A DNA stretch of 64,000 nucleotides from Pseudocercospora fijiensis CIRAD86 (Eukaryota; Ascomycota; Dothideomycetes; Mycosphaerellales; Mycosphaerellaceae), in the NCBI RefSeq assembly GCF_000340215.1, contig NW_006921536.1:934446-998445 (forward strand), written 5' to 3'. Below the pieces are notes generated by a model that saw nothing but the letters and a program-made list of their open reading frames with translations, was not told the origin of the DNA and did no database searches. Shown one piece after another: positions 46,588 to 55,485 of the stretch (its first letter is position 1; each line of letters begins with the position of its first letter). The position numbers were made by a program, and so were the translations under genes.

Positions 46588-47990
46588 CTAACGGAACCGA
46601 GCTACTATACCTAACGAATCTAAGCTCGTTTTTAGTCTCAATCTATCCTCTTTCGGTATAAGACACTCGACAAGCAAATGCTTAGGCCGAGTCTGACTAC
46701 GAAACCTAAGACTAACTAATAGCTCTATTAACTAATCCTAATCCTCGAACTCCTTCCGCTTCTTAGTAAAGACCTTAAAGAGCGCTCGAGCTTCTTCGGG
46801 TGCCTGCGGAGTAGTCGAGATAAAGCCGTATCGCTGAAATAGGTAATCCTTCGGAGGCTTATATAGAGATTTAGAGAATTCCAACGCTAACCTATCCTAC
46901 TAGTAGCTTAGATTCCGGATATAAGCCCTCTCTGCCTTAGTAAAGATTTCATATAGCAGTAGCACTCTGCCTTCGAGAAACGCTTTCTGTTTAACTATTA
47001 GTATCTGCCGGCTACGAACGCCGGCTATATATGCTAAGCATAGAATAATTACCTGTACCCCTTCCTCCTATAGTAATACTTCTGCCGTCCCTAGATACCT
47101 AGCCCCGATCGCATTAATCGCAAGCCACTTTGCCTTTATAGACGTAAAGGCTTCGCTCTAATACTAATAAAGAAACTTCTACTCTATATCGAGGATATAA
47201 AGACGACTAGTCTCGATTCCAATCCTTGCTAGCTTTTCGTAGTAGCTTTAACTATGATTTTCTAGATTAATAGGACTTATGCCTTAGCCCTTTACTAGTA
47301 TCTCGTCTCTTTGACTATGCTCGATCTACTCCTAGCGCTTATCGTCTATAGCGTTAGGCCCTAAGACTGCACCTGTTACTAGATCGACGTATAGTATCTC
47401 CTCGCTTTTTTTAGTTCCTTTATTCGTAGTATTAAGCTCTATCGCGGCATCCTAAACTCTAGCATTGTTGTTCTCGGCTATCTAAACATCTCCGTTACTA
47501 TCGGTCGTATCGATAGAGGTAGCGACTATAGGTCTGAATGCTATTAGTTAACGTGTTAAAGAAAAATATGCCGGCTACAGCTGCCGGCTACGGCTGCCGG
47601 CTACGGCTGCCGGCTATAGCTGCTAGCTACGGCCGCTAGCTAGATTGACTTACGCTGCTAGAACTTCACGCTCGAAAACTGGCCGCAATTCTTTCCTCCT
47701 CTTAGCCTTCTCTTAGGTTGTCTTCTTATTCCAACCTTTACTTTTTTCTATAGGCGCTAGCTATCGATAGAATGCCTTATTCCGCGCCTTTCTTCTCTTA
47801 TCCTTAGCTCTTTTATCTTTATCTATCTTGTCCTTTCTCTCGCGGTCTCGTACGGAATTCTTCTTCGTAGAGTACTCCTCTTTAGTCTTGCGCTTTTTAG
47901 TTGGACGCTTAGGCAAAACAAACTCGCGGTCTTTAGTTCTATCTTCTGTTTAGCGCGCGGCGCGCTTCTCTCTTGCTATTATAAGGGAAA
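46588..47990 (-). pseudogene. hAT cargo gene, basic N-terminus, unknown function
   Basis: Three exons fit one frame: from about 47990 to 47654, 47533-47053, and 46986-46588 (stop). Introns are 47534-47653 (120 nt) and 46987-47052 (66 nt); exon lengths keep phase exactly. The N-terminal part is highly basic (EFVLPKRPTKKRKTKEEYST, RDRERKDKIDKDKRAKDKRR), suggesting nucleic-acid binding or nuclear import. The rest reads SIDTTDSNGDV, ILYVDLVTGAVLGPNAIDDK, EAFTSIKAKWLAINAIGARY and PPKDYLFQRYGFISTTPQAP. TAG/TAA codons interrupt at likely Gln positions. The start codon is not certain. No family recognised. Both introns contain GCCGGC boxes. Confidence 0.6.
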
Positions 47991-48116
47991 GGGGCGGGGG
48001 CGCAGCGTATAGTAGTTGTTGTCGGTATAGGTATAGAGGAAGAAGTTGAAAGTGTAAGAATATCGCGAAGCCCTAATTGTTGCCGCCTACGTAACGTTAT
48101 ACAGGTAAGCTTTCGC

Positions 48117-48420
48117 AACTACGGTAACTACGCCCCGGCAACAGCAACTACGCCCTAGCAACGGCAACTACGCCCTAGCAACGGCAACTACGCCCTAGCA
48201 ACGGTAATAAAGCGTAGTAAATACAACCTAGTAACTATTATAGCCGGCAATCGTAGCCGGCAGTCGAATAAGAGTGTCCTTATAGCAAAACCACGCCCTA
48301 GCAACGGCAACTACGCCCTAGCAACGGTAAAAGAGCGTAGTAAATGTAACAGAGTTACTATTATGGCCGGCAATCGTGGCCGGCAGTCGAATAAGAGTGT
48401 CCTTGTAGTAAAACCAATAC
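48117..48420 (+). repeat. 20-bp repeats within a 123-bp tandem duplication near the hAT right end
   Basis: The unit CAACTACGCCCTAGCAACGG repeats about four times at 48117-48200 and again at about 48290-48330. The larger block, including a pair of GCCGGC boxes and CAGTCGAATAAGAGTGTCC, is duplicated 123 bp apart (48261 and 48384). The copies differ at TGG versus TAG. Confidence 0.75.
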
Positions 48421-48549
48421 AGTCTCTAGTTCAAACTAGGAATCTATATAGTTCGAAAAAACCAAACTAGAACTAGGGAGCTAGTTCGCCGCCAAGAAAC
48501 CAAACCATATACGTTTAGTGGTTCGGAAACCGAACTACTGCGGGGTCTA

Positions 48550-48557
48550 ATTAAACT
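48550..48557 (+). repeat. Right target-site duplication of the hAT element
   Basis: ATTAAACT, identical to 38590-38597. Confidence 0.92.
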
Positions 48558-50612
48558 TGCGCTTATATTCTTTACCTTTATAAAGAGCGGCTTTAATAGA
48601 TAGGTCGTAAATAGCCTAAGCCTCCTTTATAGGGAATAACGAGAATAGGTTAAATAAGGGCGATAGCAAAGCGAGGTCCGTTAGAGCCGGCTTTAGATAA
48701 GAACGTCGGAAGTTATAGCGAGATTGTATAGCCTTACGCAATACCTTAATCGTACGAGGGCTTGTCGAAGTAACGAGCAGCTATTATAGCAATTCGGGGG
48801 TCGGTATGCGACTATATCGGTTTAGTAGAGGCGACGATAATATGCCCTAAGCAATTAAGTTTCCGAGGTCCTCTTTAACGTAGCGATTATTAGCGTAAGA
48901 CTAGCTATTTAGGTTGACAATAGCGGGATTAGCAGAACGGCCTTGCTTAATAGTAATAAGGTGTTCCTCTATCGCCTCCTCTACTATCGCTAAGGCTTCT
49001 ATTTGCTAGGCTTCTTCCTATTCTAGCGACTCCTAAATTAATTCCTAGTTCCAATCTCTAGTAGTAGTACTATACTGTTCTCGAATGTGTCGATAAGGGA
49101 CCTCCCTATCTACCGGGAATATGCCTGTCTTACGGAATGCCGACCTTATATTATAGGAAGTAAATGTCCTCGCCCGAATAGTAGAAAGAGCCTCTACAAA
49201 CTCAGGTATTCTAAAGTTACTAATACCGTAGTGTATAGCCTCGAGTACTACTTGTCTATACCTCGTCTTATATACTTAGAATAGTATAACGTCTAATAGC
49301 TATATAAAGTGTAAAGTGTGTAGTTATAGGCCCTATAATTGAATCCTATATCTCTTCGCGAAGGCAGCGAATTCCTTAAAGTAGTAAGAGCTATAATTGT
49401 TATATAATAACAGCCTCTATTCGCTCGGATCGTTAGGCCTCGTCTTGCGCTTAAACTAGCGGATGTAGTGCATTGCAGTGTCGTCGGTTATATATCTAGA
49501 CTCGTTAATAGTAATTAAGAAGTTGTCCTTGCCTAATAACGAGGGTATAGTTAGTAAGTAACGTTGTTATTGCCTTAGGTAGTAGACTTACCTTCCTTCG
49601 GCACCTATCGTTCTTATACTATTATACCTTTAACAATTAACTAATAATCTATTACATTACTATACGCGTTAGCTGTCTCGACGATAGTAACGTAAGTACG
49701 ATTAGTATCGCATTTAGTCTATATACGGCGCTTCGTATCCTGCGTTACTACGTATTCGCAGCCTCTAATTCTAATCCGAAAACTAGTTTCGTCGAAATTC
49801 TATATATTCTAAGGCTTTACCTTTAACCGCCGTAATATAGCTTTAAATCGATTAAACTACGACCTTATAACGGCTAGATCGTAGGCCTCTTTGCGCTGTT
49901 TCTCGATCGGTTTAGATTTAACCTTGCTAAGGCTATGTCGAGCTAGGAAGCGGTCCGCCTAGTCTATACTAAATAGTGCTATTGCGAGGGCACTGTTACT
50001 AGCTGCTAGCGAGTCCTTTAGTATATCTATAGTAACTACTATAATAAGCGACACTAGAAGAAACATACCTATAGCGTCTCTTTCTCGACAATAGTCCGCT
50101 AGCGCTAATTCCTAGCTCTTACTAAGTTTGGTGTTAGTTAGCTCGCGACCTAGGTATAAACTACGACCTCGCAATCGCTAATAAATACGCGAATATAGGC
50201 CTTCGGCGCCCTCGCTCTTATATAGTTCTTTTAGACTAAAGCGCCTGTCTTATAACCTCTATTCTTAAGCCTTTAATACAACCCTTTCTACTACCTTCTC
50301 GAGCCTCTTAGTCTCGGTAAGCCGTTTAGTACGTATGCGCTTCTTCCTTCTACCCTTCCGAGCTACTATATCGACGGTAATAGCAATAGTAGCGAATACT
50401 ATGTTATAAAGAGATAGAATACGCGCTAGAATAGAGGTGGACGCGCCTGCTAAGGGATTATATAATAATCGGCGGCAGTGAGGTCTATAGCTACTATATA
50501 CTCGGATAACCTCGCTAATATAATATTTAGACTCGCGGTTCAATACTGCATACACCTGGATATCCATATGGGACTGGAACCTACCACCATATCGATGTTT
50601 ACGTATGGCCTA

Positions 50613-51506
50613 CTAAGAAAAGCCGATTTTACGTATGGACCAAATCCCCGCGATCAGCGGGGTGAAGTGACTGAAGAAACCCCGGATATATCCTGCCTTC
50701 GCGATCTGCATCTCCACAGTGTCCACAGCGGAATCATAGTATCCGGGGTACAATTCGGTGTTATTGTAACTCTCACCACCATTCGGCATAACAACTGTAC
50801 AAACATAGCTGTTTCCGTCTCGAGCCCAGATCACGGCTGTTGATATCGGATCGGAGACATCAATGCCTTTCAGCCAAGCTTGTTTTTGGTCCGCGTACTT
50901 TCCAGAATCAATCTCTGCGACCAAGTCGTCTGCCCAGCTGGCGGCTTCCTCAAGTCCATATCCTCCTCGAAGTTCTTCTGGAATGCTCGTGTCCCAAGCA
51001 GCATGCAGATTTGTATCCTCGCCTTCGAATGTAACGTCGATGCCATTGCCGCCGATTTCGTATGCCTCGTCGTGAAGAGGTTGTGAGATGTCACCCGAAA
51101 AGTGGACGATCCATCTCAGGGCGTAGTTGCGCTGAAGAGCATCCAGGTCCGAGCCCTGAACGCGTTGTGTGTAATTTGCAATGGCCGACACCACGCATCC
51201 TTCGTCTGAACAATCTCGCTCGTAGTCAACATTGCAAGAGGTAGGCGGGTCATCGTTGGCATCAATGTAGTGGAAAGCGGCACTGAATTCGCCCTCTGCA
51301 GTGTAACGGTATGAGTCGGCCCAAGTCGCGATGCTGGCCAGGTAAGAGGATGATGTATCGTTTAAGATAGACTGTGCCCATGCTGCTGTCGTGTCACAAA
51401 CATAGTGTTGTGCGATGTAGGCGATAGTTTGATGTCCAAGAGAGCCCCAGGCGTGAACGTTTTGCAGACTTGCAGAGCCTAGCAGGATATACTGTGTGGT
51501 TTTCAT
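50613..51506 (-). CDS. Secreted S1/P1-type nuclease with C-terminus altered by a transposon
   Basis: A zinc-dependent nuclease that degrades single-stranded DNA and RNA outside the cell. A signal peptide of about 19 residues ends at HA, leaving the Trp of AWGSLGHQTIAYIAQHYV as the mature N-terminus that binds zinc in this family. Other metal-site blocks: FHYIDANDDPP, WIVHFSGDISQPLHDE and NLHAAWDTSI. The length of 297 aa is near normal. The conserved C-terminus begins normally (VDTVEMQIAKAGY) but then runs into sequence of the pogo-element terminal repeat, ending GIWSIRKIGFS. About the last dozen native residues are therefore replaced and the stop codon is supplied by the transposon. The catalytic core is complete, so activity may persist. 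A single exon, not RIP-mutated. Confidence 0.9.
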   Translation of the reverse strand: MKTTQYILLGSASLQNVHAWGSLGHQTIAYIAQHYVCDTTAAWAQSILNDTSSSYLASIATWADSYRYTAEGEFSAAFHYIDANDDPPTSCNVDYERDCSDEGCVVSAIANYTQRVQGSDLDALQRNYALRWIVHFSGDISQPLHDEAYEIGGNGIDVTFEGEDTNLHAAWDTSIPEELRGGYGLEEAASWADDLVAEIDSGKYADQKQAWLKGIDVSDPISTAVIWARDGNSYVCTVVMPNGGESYNNTELYPGYYDSAVDTVEMQIAKAGYIRGFFSHFTPLIAGIWSIRKIGFS

Positions 51507-52009
51507 GGCTTCCGGTGGTAGAAGGACATCAAGGTGGATCGCGAAGTGAATAGAGGAAGTGCATAGAGGAAGTGCATAGTTTTAAGCATCGTTGAACTTG
51601 CCACAACTTCTCGTGACACCTGCCTATCGCATGTTCATCTTTGTCTTATCTCAGCCAAGTCCAATCGTCTCAAAACTTGAGTCGATCGTGTTCCTGCATG
51701 GGCGGCGACGATGCTTGATGAAGCAGGTCATCGGCGCGTGCGGCACTTCAGACCTTGTCGCCAAGCGATTCGTCCGACCAATGAAATGCGATCCGCTTCC
51801 AATCACATGAACATGGTTGAAACAAGAACCAGACGATCTGTACGTGGTGTCAGGCGAAGTCCGTTGGGCATAGTCACGTATGATGGCAGACACATGTTCG
51901 GCGGCTGCGAGTGGAGTGGAAATACTTCGTCTCCGTGGCAATAGCCATTGTAGTCGAAAATTGGGTATCTTTATCTTTTGCACGCTTTTATTTGATGCAT
52001 TCCGAAAGA
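51507..52009. other. Intergenic, nuclease promoter and Get5 3' side
   Basis: Ordinary unmutated sequence. A 14-bp direct repeat (GAAGTGCATAG-type) stands near 51555-51580, upstream of the nuclease. No gene or RNA recognised. Confidence 0.5.
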
Positions 52010-52798
52010 TCATGGTTTTGTGCTGCTGCTGCTCCAAGCCTGCCGGAATAGCTTCGAGAGCCTCTCTCCTTGTGCTTCGTCCTTCAGCCTGGTGGTCAAG
52101 AAGCCTTGTAAATCGCTCCAGAAATGGTCAGTGTTGATTATCGATTCTGGCGAGTCGTCCGAGGTGTCCATTTTCTCAGCTTCTACCGCAGCCTTCTCAC
52201 TTTCAGGAGCGGGTGTCTTCTCATCTACTTCCATCTTGTCTCTAGCTAGTGGAGCTGGCAGAGCTTGCGGAGCTGGGGCTTTCTCGACGACCGCCGGACT
52301 ATGAGCTCGAGGTGTACTACCAGCTCCTCCTAGAATCATGATACTAAACTCGACGTCCTTTTCTACTCCAAGATCTTTGAGCGTCTTCAAATCTTGCGCA
52401 GGTTTCTTGTTCAGCAGCAACTTGATCTTATCTTGCTGTAGACCCGTTTGAGAGGCATACTGGCTCTTGAGGTCGAATATGGTAGAATCTAACGCGATAT
52501 TTGGTAGCGTCACAGTCTCGCCCGCTTTCATCGGCTTCAGTGTGGCAGAAATGGTCTTCGCGTGCGCTTGCTGCGTGGAAGTAGGGCCGGTCTTTCGTGG
52601 ATATGGATGTGTTTGCTTCGGTAGAGTGTACTACAGAGACTCAGCATATGTCCATGTCCATTTCCACCCCCTCAAAGGAAAGCATACCGGACTCTGGTTC
52701 GGATACTTTCTAGGATCGCTGACATGGTCGGCTGGCAGCTTGATGGCTTTCTTGTCGAGTGTCGCCAGGAAAGACTTGGCAAACGTGACTTCAGACAT
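52010..52798 (-). CDS. GET5: Get5/Mdy2 ubiquitin-like protein of the GET pathway
   Basis: Cytosolic partner of Get4 that helps hand tail-anchored proteins to Get3 for ER insertion. Exon 1 is 52688-52798 (37 codons, MSEVTFAKSFLATLDKKAIK) and exon 2 is 52010-52630. The 57-nt intron 52631-52687 has GTATGC donor and CTGTAG acceptor, phase 0, giving 243 aa. The N-terminal helix with LPADHVSDPRKY is typical of the fungal family and binds Get4. A ubiquitin-like domain follows (about residues 65-140: TISATLKPMKAGETVTLPNI, KLLLNKKPAQDLKTLKDLGV), then a Pro/Ala/Glu linker, and the C-terminal dimerisation motif FWSDLQGFLTTRLKDEAQGE, ending FRQAW. The Mutator-like insertion lies 168 bp upstream of its start. 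Confidence 0.82.
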
Positions 52799-52965
52799 GA
52801 TGTGCCGTTCGAAGCGCGCGTACAGAGTTTCGTTCTCGAAGTGAGCCAGCGTGTCAGGGTGAAGTGTGTGATGGTATGGGTTGTTGTAAAGCAGTAAACT
52901 TGGCTGGGATGCGGGCGCGCACGGGCAGGATGACGATGGAAGCTTTGGTCCCCTAGAGCTTGAAG

Positions 52966-53841
52966 GGGCGCGACTATTCGCAAATCAGCCCCGGCTATTC
53001 ATAAATCAACGGACCCAGGGCCGCTCCGGTCTCGGTGAGACCATATTGTTAGTAATCTATATAGTATAATATCGCATAGAGACTTCTAATAGCTATACTA
53101 GCTACTAAGTAGAATTATAATATAGGAAAGAGGAATTAGGTAAATAATAGATATCTATAGATAGAATTAGATCCTATAGCTAATCTTAAGATTCTTAACT
53201 TAAACTACCCTAGGTATACTACCTACCTAGCAAATAAGACTCTACTACCCTTATATTAACGTATAGCTCCTACTATACTAAATTAGTATAGCCTAGGATA
53301 CCCGCTAGCGCTATAAGTACTAGCGGAGTTCTTAGAGATAGCGGAAGTTAGAGTCCTTTATATATAGCCTAAGGTAAATAGGTAGATACTAGGCTTCTAT
53401 TATATAGCCTATACTAGTAGGAGCCTATATAGTAGTCTATATTGTTTTTAACGTACTTATATCTCCTATAGGCTATCTTATATATATAGCCCTTACGTAA
53501 AGGTTGCCGTAGTACTAGTAGTAGTAGAAGTAGAGTAGACTAGAAGGCTTCTAGGCTTAGCCTATCTTATCGCTTCTTACTAGTCTATAGCCTTAGTAGC
53601 TTACTAAATAAGCTTAGGTCTAGTTGCCTTATACTAAGTCGACTATATAAGCCGCTTATTAATCTACTTAAGTAGCTCTAAGCCTAAGGTATAGTAATAT
53701 AATAGCGATAGTAAGGTAGACAATAGCTATCTAGCGGTAGAGGATATAACTAATAAATTTATTTAATTTACCCTAGGCCTTCTCTACGATTGGACGACTA
53801 ATTTATAAATAGCCGGGGCTGATTTACGAATAGTCGCGCCC
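52966..53841. mobile_element. Mutator-type non-autonomous element (876 bp)
   Basis: Terminal inverted repeats of about 43 bp start GGGCGCGACTATTCG at 52966 and end at 53841. They are flanked by a 9-bp direct duplication AGCTTGAAG (52957-52965 and 53842-53850), as made by Mutator-like transposases. The interior is RIP-mutated and has no coding frame. The two terminal repeats differ mainly where one has CA and the other TA. Confidence 0.9.
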
Positions 53842-53955
53842 AGCTTGAAGCTTGAAGTGGAATGGCGCTAAGAATTCTCAATCACATGAAGACATCCATG
53901 ACACTAAAGAAATGACCAGATAAGTTAACGATCGCGACACTGTGGCTAAGCGACC

Positions 53956-55485
53956 ATGGCAAACCTCTACAACCTCGAGCCGCAACCCACGGCGAAAGTG
54001 GTGCTCAACACGACCGCCGGCGACCTCACCATTGAACTCTTCGCAAAGCAGACTCCCCTCGCCAGTCGCAACTTCTTGCAGCACTGTTTGGATGGCTACT
54101 ACAACAACACTATATTTCACCGACTCGTACCTGGCTTCATCATACAAGGCGGCGACCCTACTGGCACAGGATCAGGCGGAATCTCTGCGATCAACGATGG
54201 CGAACCATTTCAAGATGAGTTTCATAGCAGGCTCAAGTTCAATCGCAGAGGTCTGCTTGGTATGGCAAACGAAGGACCAAACAGCAATGGATCTCAGTTC
54301 TTCTTTACGTTGGATGCGACGCCTGAGCTGCAAGGAAAGAACACAATGTTTGGGAGAATCGAGGGAGACACAATATACAACTTAATGAAGATGACCGACA
54401 AGGATTTAGTCGGGTTGGAGGAGGGAAGTGAAAGGCCACTATATCCTACAAAGGTCACAGGAGCAGAGATTCTGGTCAATCCATTTGAGGACATGGTCGC
54501 GAGGGTCAGGGAAGCGCCAAGGACCAAAGCCGAGTTAAAGAAGCCTGATGCGAAGAAGAGGAAGAAGCCAGCGGGCAAGAATGTAATGAGCTTTGGAGGC
54601 GATGAGGAGGAGGAAGCTGCACCGGTCCTGAAGAAGGCCAAGGCAAACCCAAAGCTCGTAGCTGCCGAGGAAGAAGATGAAAAGCGTGTAGCGAAGGAGC
54701 CCAAAGAGAAGAAGGCCAAAAAGGAGATTGTAGAGGAGTCACCACAGCCTGTCACTGAGGCAAAGACGATGAGATCAGAAGAGGCGAAGAAGTCACAGGA
54801 AGGGGAGCAAGACGAAGATGAATCAGACTCTCAGCCCGACGAACGCGAAGCGAGAAGACGGCAAAAAGTGCTGGAAGATACCAATGCTCAGATAGCACAG
54901 CTCAAGGCTAGCATGAAGCGCACGGTGGACACAAAGCCGAAAGAGATAGAGAAGCCGAAGCACGCCCTGGAAGCCATGATACCTGCAACGTCAACGCGAG
55001 GACGAAAACGTGGGAAGGCTTCAGACGAGCAAGGCGCATTTGAGCTGTTCAAGTCCTTCAAGGCACGTCTCGAAGATCTGCCAGAAGACAAGACATCTGG
55101 AGACTCTATCGATGCCCCCAAAGTGAAAGCTCGTGAGACTAGCAATGGTGACAGCGAGTCTGTGCTACCAACTACGACCAAACCTGAGAATGACGAGGAG
55201 GCTGAGCTTTGCGACCTACACTTCATCGCGAACTGCCAGTCCTGTAAAGCTTGGGATGACGAGAAGCCTGATGGCAATGCCGAAGCGGATGAAGACGACG
55301 ATCCCGGCTGGATGTCACATACGCTAACATTTGTGAAAGATACGCTCGGGAAAGACTTGCAATGGAAAGAGCAGATGAAGCAGATTGAGGTTATTGATCC
55401 GAAAGAGAAAGCAAGAGCTTTGAAGGAAGAGAGGCGGAAAGAGCGTGGTGTCAAAGGCAAAGACAGAGTGCGGGACAGGAGGTAG
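53956..55485 (+). CDS. CWC27: CWC27-type peptidyl-prolyl isomerase of the spliceosome
   Basis: A cyclophilin-domain protein associated with activated spliceosomes, nuclear. A single exon of 509 codons. Residues 1-175 form the cyclophilin domain: VVLNTTAGDLTIELFAKQTP, FHRLVPGFIIQGGDPTGTGS, EFHSRLKFNRRGLLGMANEG, SNGSQFFFTLDATPELQGKN. CWC27 orthologues usually have weak or no isomerase activity. The long C-terminal half is charged (KKRKKPAGKNVMSFGGDEEE) with a predicted coiled coil near EREARRRQKVLEDTNAQIAQ. It ends in the conserved CWC27 tail (DDPGWMSHTLTFVKDTLGKD, then KERGVKGKDRVRDRR). Starts 115 bp after the Mutator-type element. Start and length fit the family. Confidence 0.95.
   Translation: MANLYNLEPQPTAKVVLNTTAGDLTIELFAKQTPLASRNFLQHCLDGYYNNTIFHRLVPGFIIQGGDPTGTGSGGISAINDGEPFQDEFHSRLKFNRRGLLGMANEGPNSNGSQFFFTLDATPELQGKNTMFGRIEGDTIYNLMKMTDKDLVGLEEGSERPLYPTKVTGAEILVNPFEDMVARVREAPRTKAELKKPDAKKRKKPAGKNVMSFGGDEEEEAAPVLKKAKANPKLVAAEEEDEKRVAKEPKEKKAKKEIVEESPQPVTEAKTMRSEEAKKSQEGEQDEDESDSQPDEREARRRQKVLEDTNAQIAQLKASMKRTVDTKPKEIEKPKHALEAMIPATSTRGRKRGKASDEQGAFELFKSFKARLEDLPEDKTSGDSIDAPKVKARETSNGDSESVLPTTTKPENDEEAELCDLHFIANCQSCKAWDDEKPDGNAEADEDDDPGWMSHTLTFVKDTLGKDLQWKEQMKQIEVIDPKEKARALKEERRKERGVKGKDRVRDRR

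Larger units (their letters stand above)
38782..48384. repeat. Thirteen clusters of GCCGGC palindromes across the hAT element
   Basis: Clusters of two to five boxes, spaced 12-14 bp, at about 38782, 39621-39670, 40243-40288, 40873-40915, 41103-41137, 42173, 43183, 44584, 45594, 47006, 47575-47640, 48242 and 48364. The typical unit is TAGCCGGCA or its complement. The least mutated units read TGGCCGGCA, so TAG is probably a RIP product of TGG. Five clusters lie within frame-verified introns; the rest are outside recognised coding blocks. Single GCCGGC sites occur elsewhere in the window, but I saw no tandem pairs outside this element. Confidence 0.85.
38598..48549 (-). mobile_element. Large hAT-superfamily transposon carrying histone H3-like genes, 9952 bp
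   Basis: Perfect 20-bp terminal inverted repeats, TAGACCCCGCAGTAGTTCGG, begin at 38598 and end at 48549, flanked by the 8-bp duplication ATTAAACT. Subterminal TTTGGTTTGG-type motifs are clustered at 38617-38685 and, inverted, near 48460-48525. Inside are: an unknown frame (39030-39569, plus), an H3-like gene (39909-40482, minus), a frame with a 363-bp tandem duplication (about 41149-42165, plus), a second H3-like gene (42253-42846, minus), the hAT transposase (43206-46322, minus) and a basic unknown gene (46588 to about 47990, minus). Thirteen GCCGGC clusters are spread through it. Every gene is RIP-broken, so the copy is dead. Most hAT elements are 2.5-5 kb with one gene, so this one is exceptional. 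Confidence 0.92.
37620..50567 (-). pseudogene. pogo-type transposase, RIP-broken and split by the hAT insertion
   Basis: Right part 48558-50567, left part 37620-38597. Readable motifs in order: KPIEKQRKEAYDLAV; the first catalytic block NFDETSFRIRIRG near 49790; DTNRTYVTIVETANAYSNV; LLLYNNYSSYYFKEFAAFAK; then LQLHTLHFIQLLDVILFQVY, which is the family's PPHxTHxxQPLDVGxFxxxK block after RIP; then SAFRKTGIFPVDREVP. Across the insertion, removing the hAT element and one ATTAAACT copy joins KGKEYKRKFN to TIDTIEKARKRQKEQP in one frame. Many TAG/TAA codons and some frameshifts. The N-terminal start is not resolved. Confidence 0.7.
37508..50650 (-). mobile_element. pogo-type (DDE_1) DNA transposon split by a nested hAT element
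   Basis: Both ends carry a related inverted repeat of about 60 bp. It starts CGGGGATTT, followed by two CCA(T/A)ACGTAAA motifs about 28 bp apart (left 37508-37571; right about 50588-50650, reverse complement). The exact termini and target duplication are not certain. Without the inserted hAT element (38598-48549 plus one 8-bp duplication) it would be about 3.2 kb, a normal size for this family. The transposase frame reads on the minus strand and continues across the hAT insertion site. Confidence 0.75.

Noticed and set aside
38782..48384. GCCGGC clusters as remnants of cloning or simple CG-rich DNA
   Set aside because: Spacing, orientation and intron placement are regular, and the flanks are conserved (TAGCCGGCA), so it is a repeat family rather than chance.
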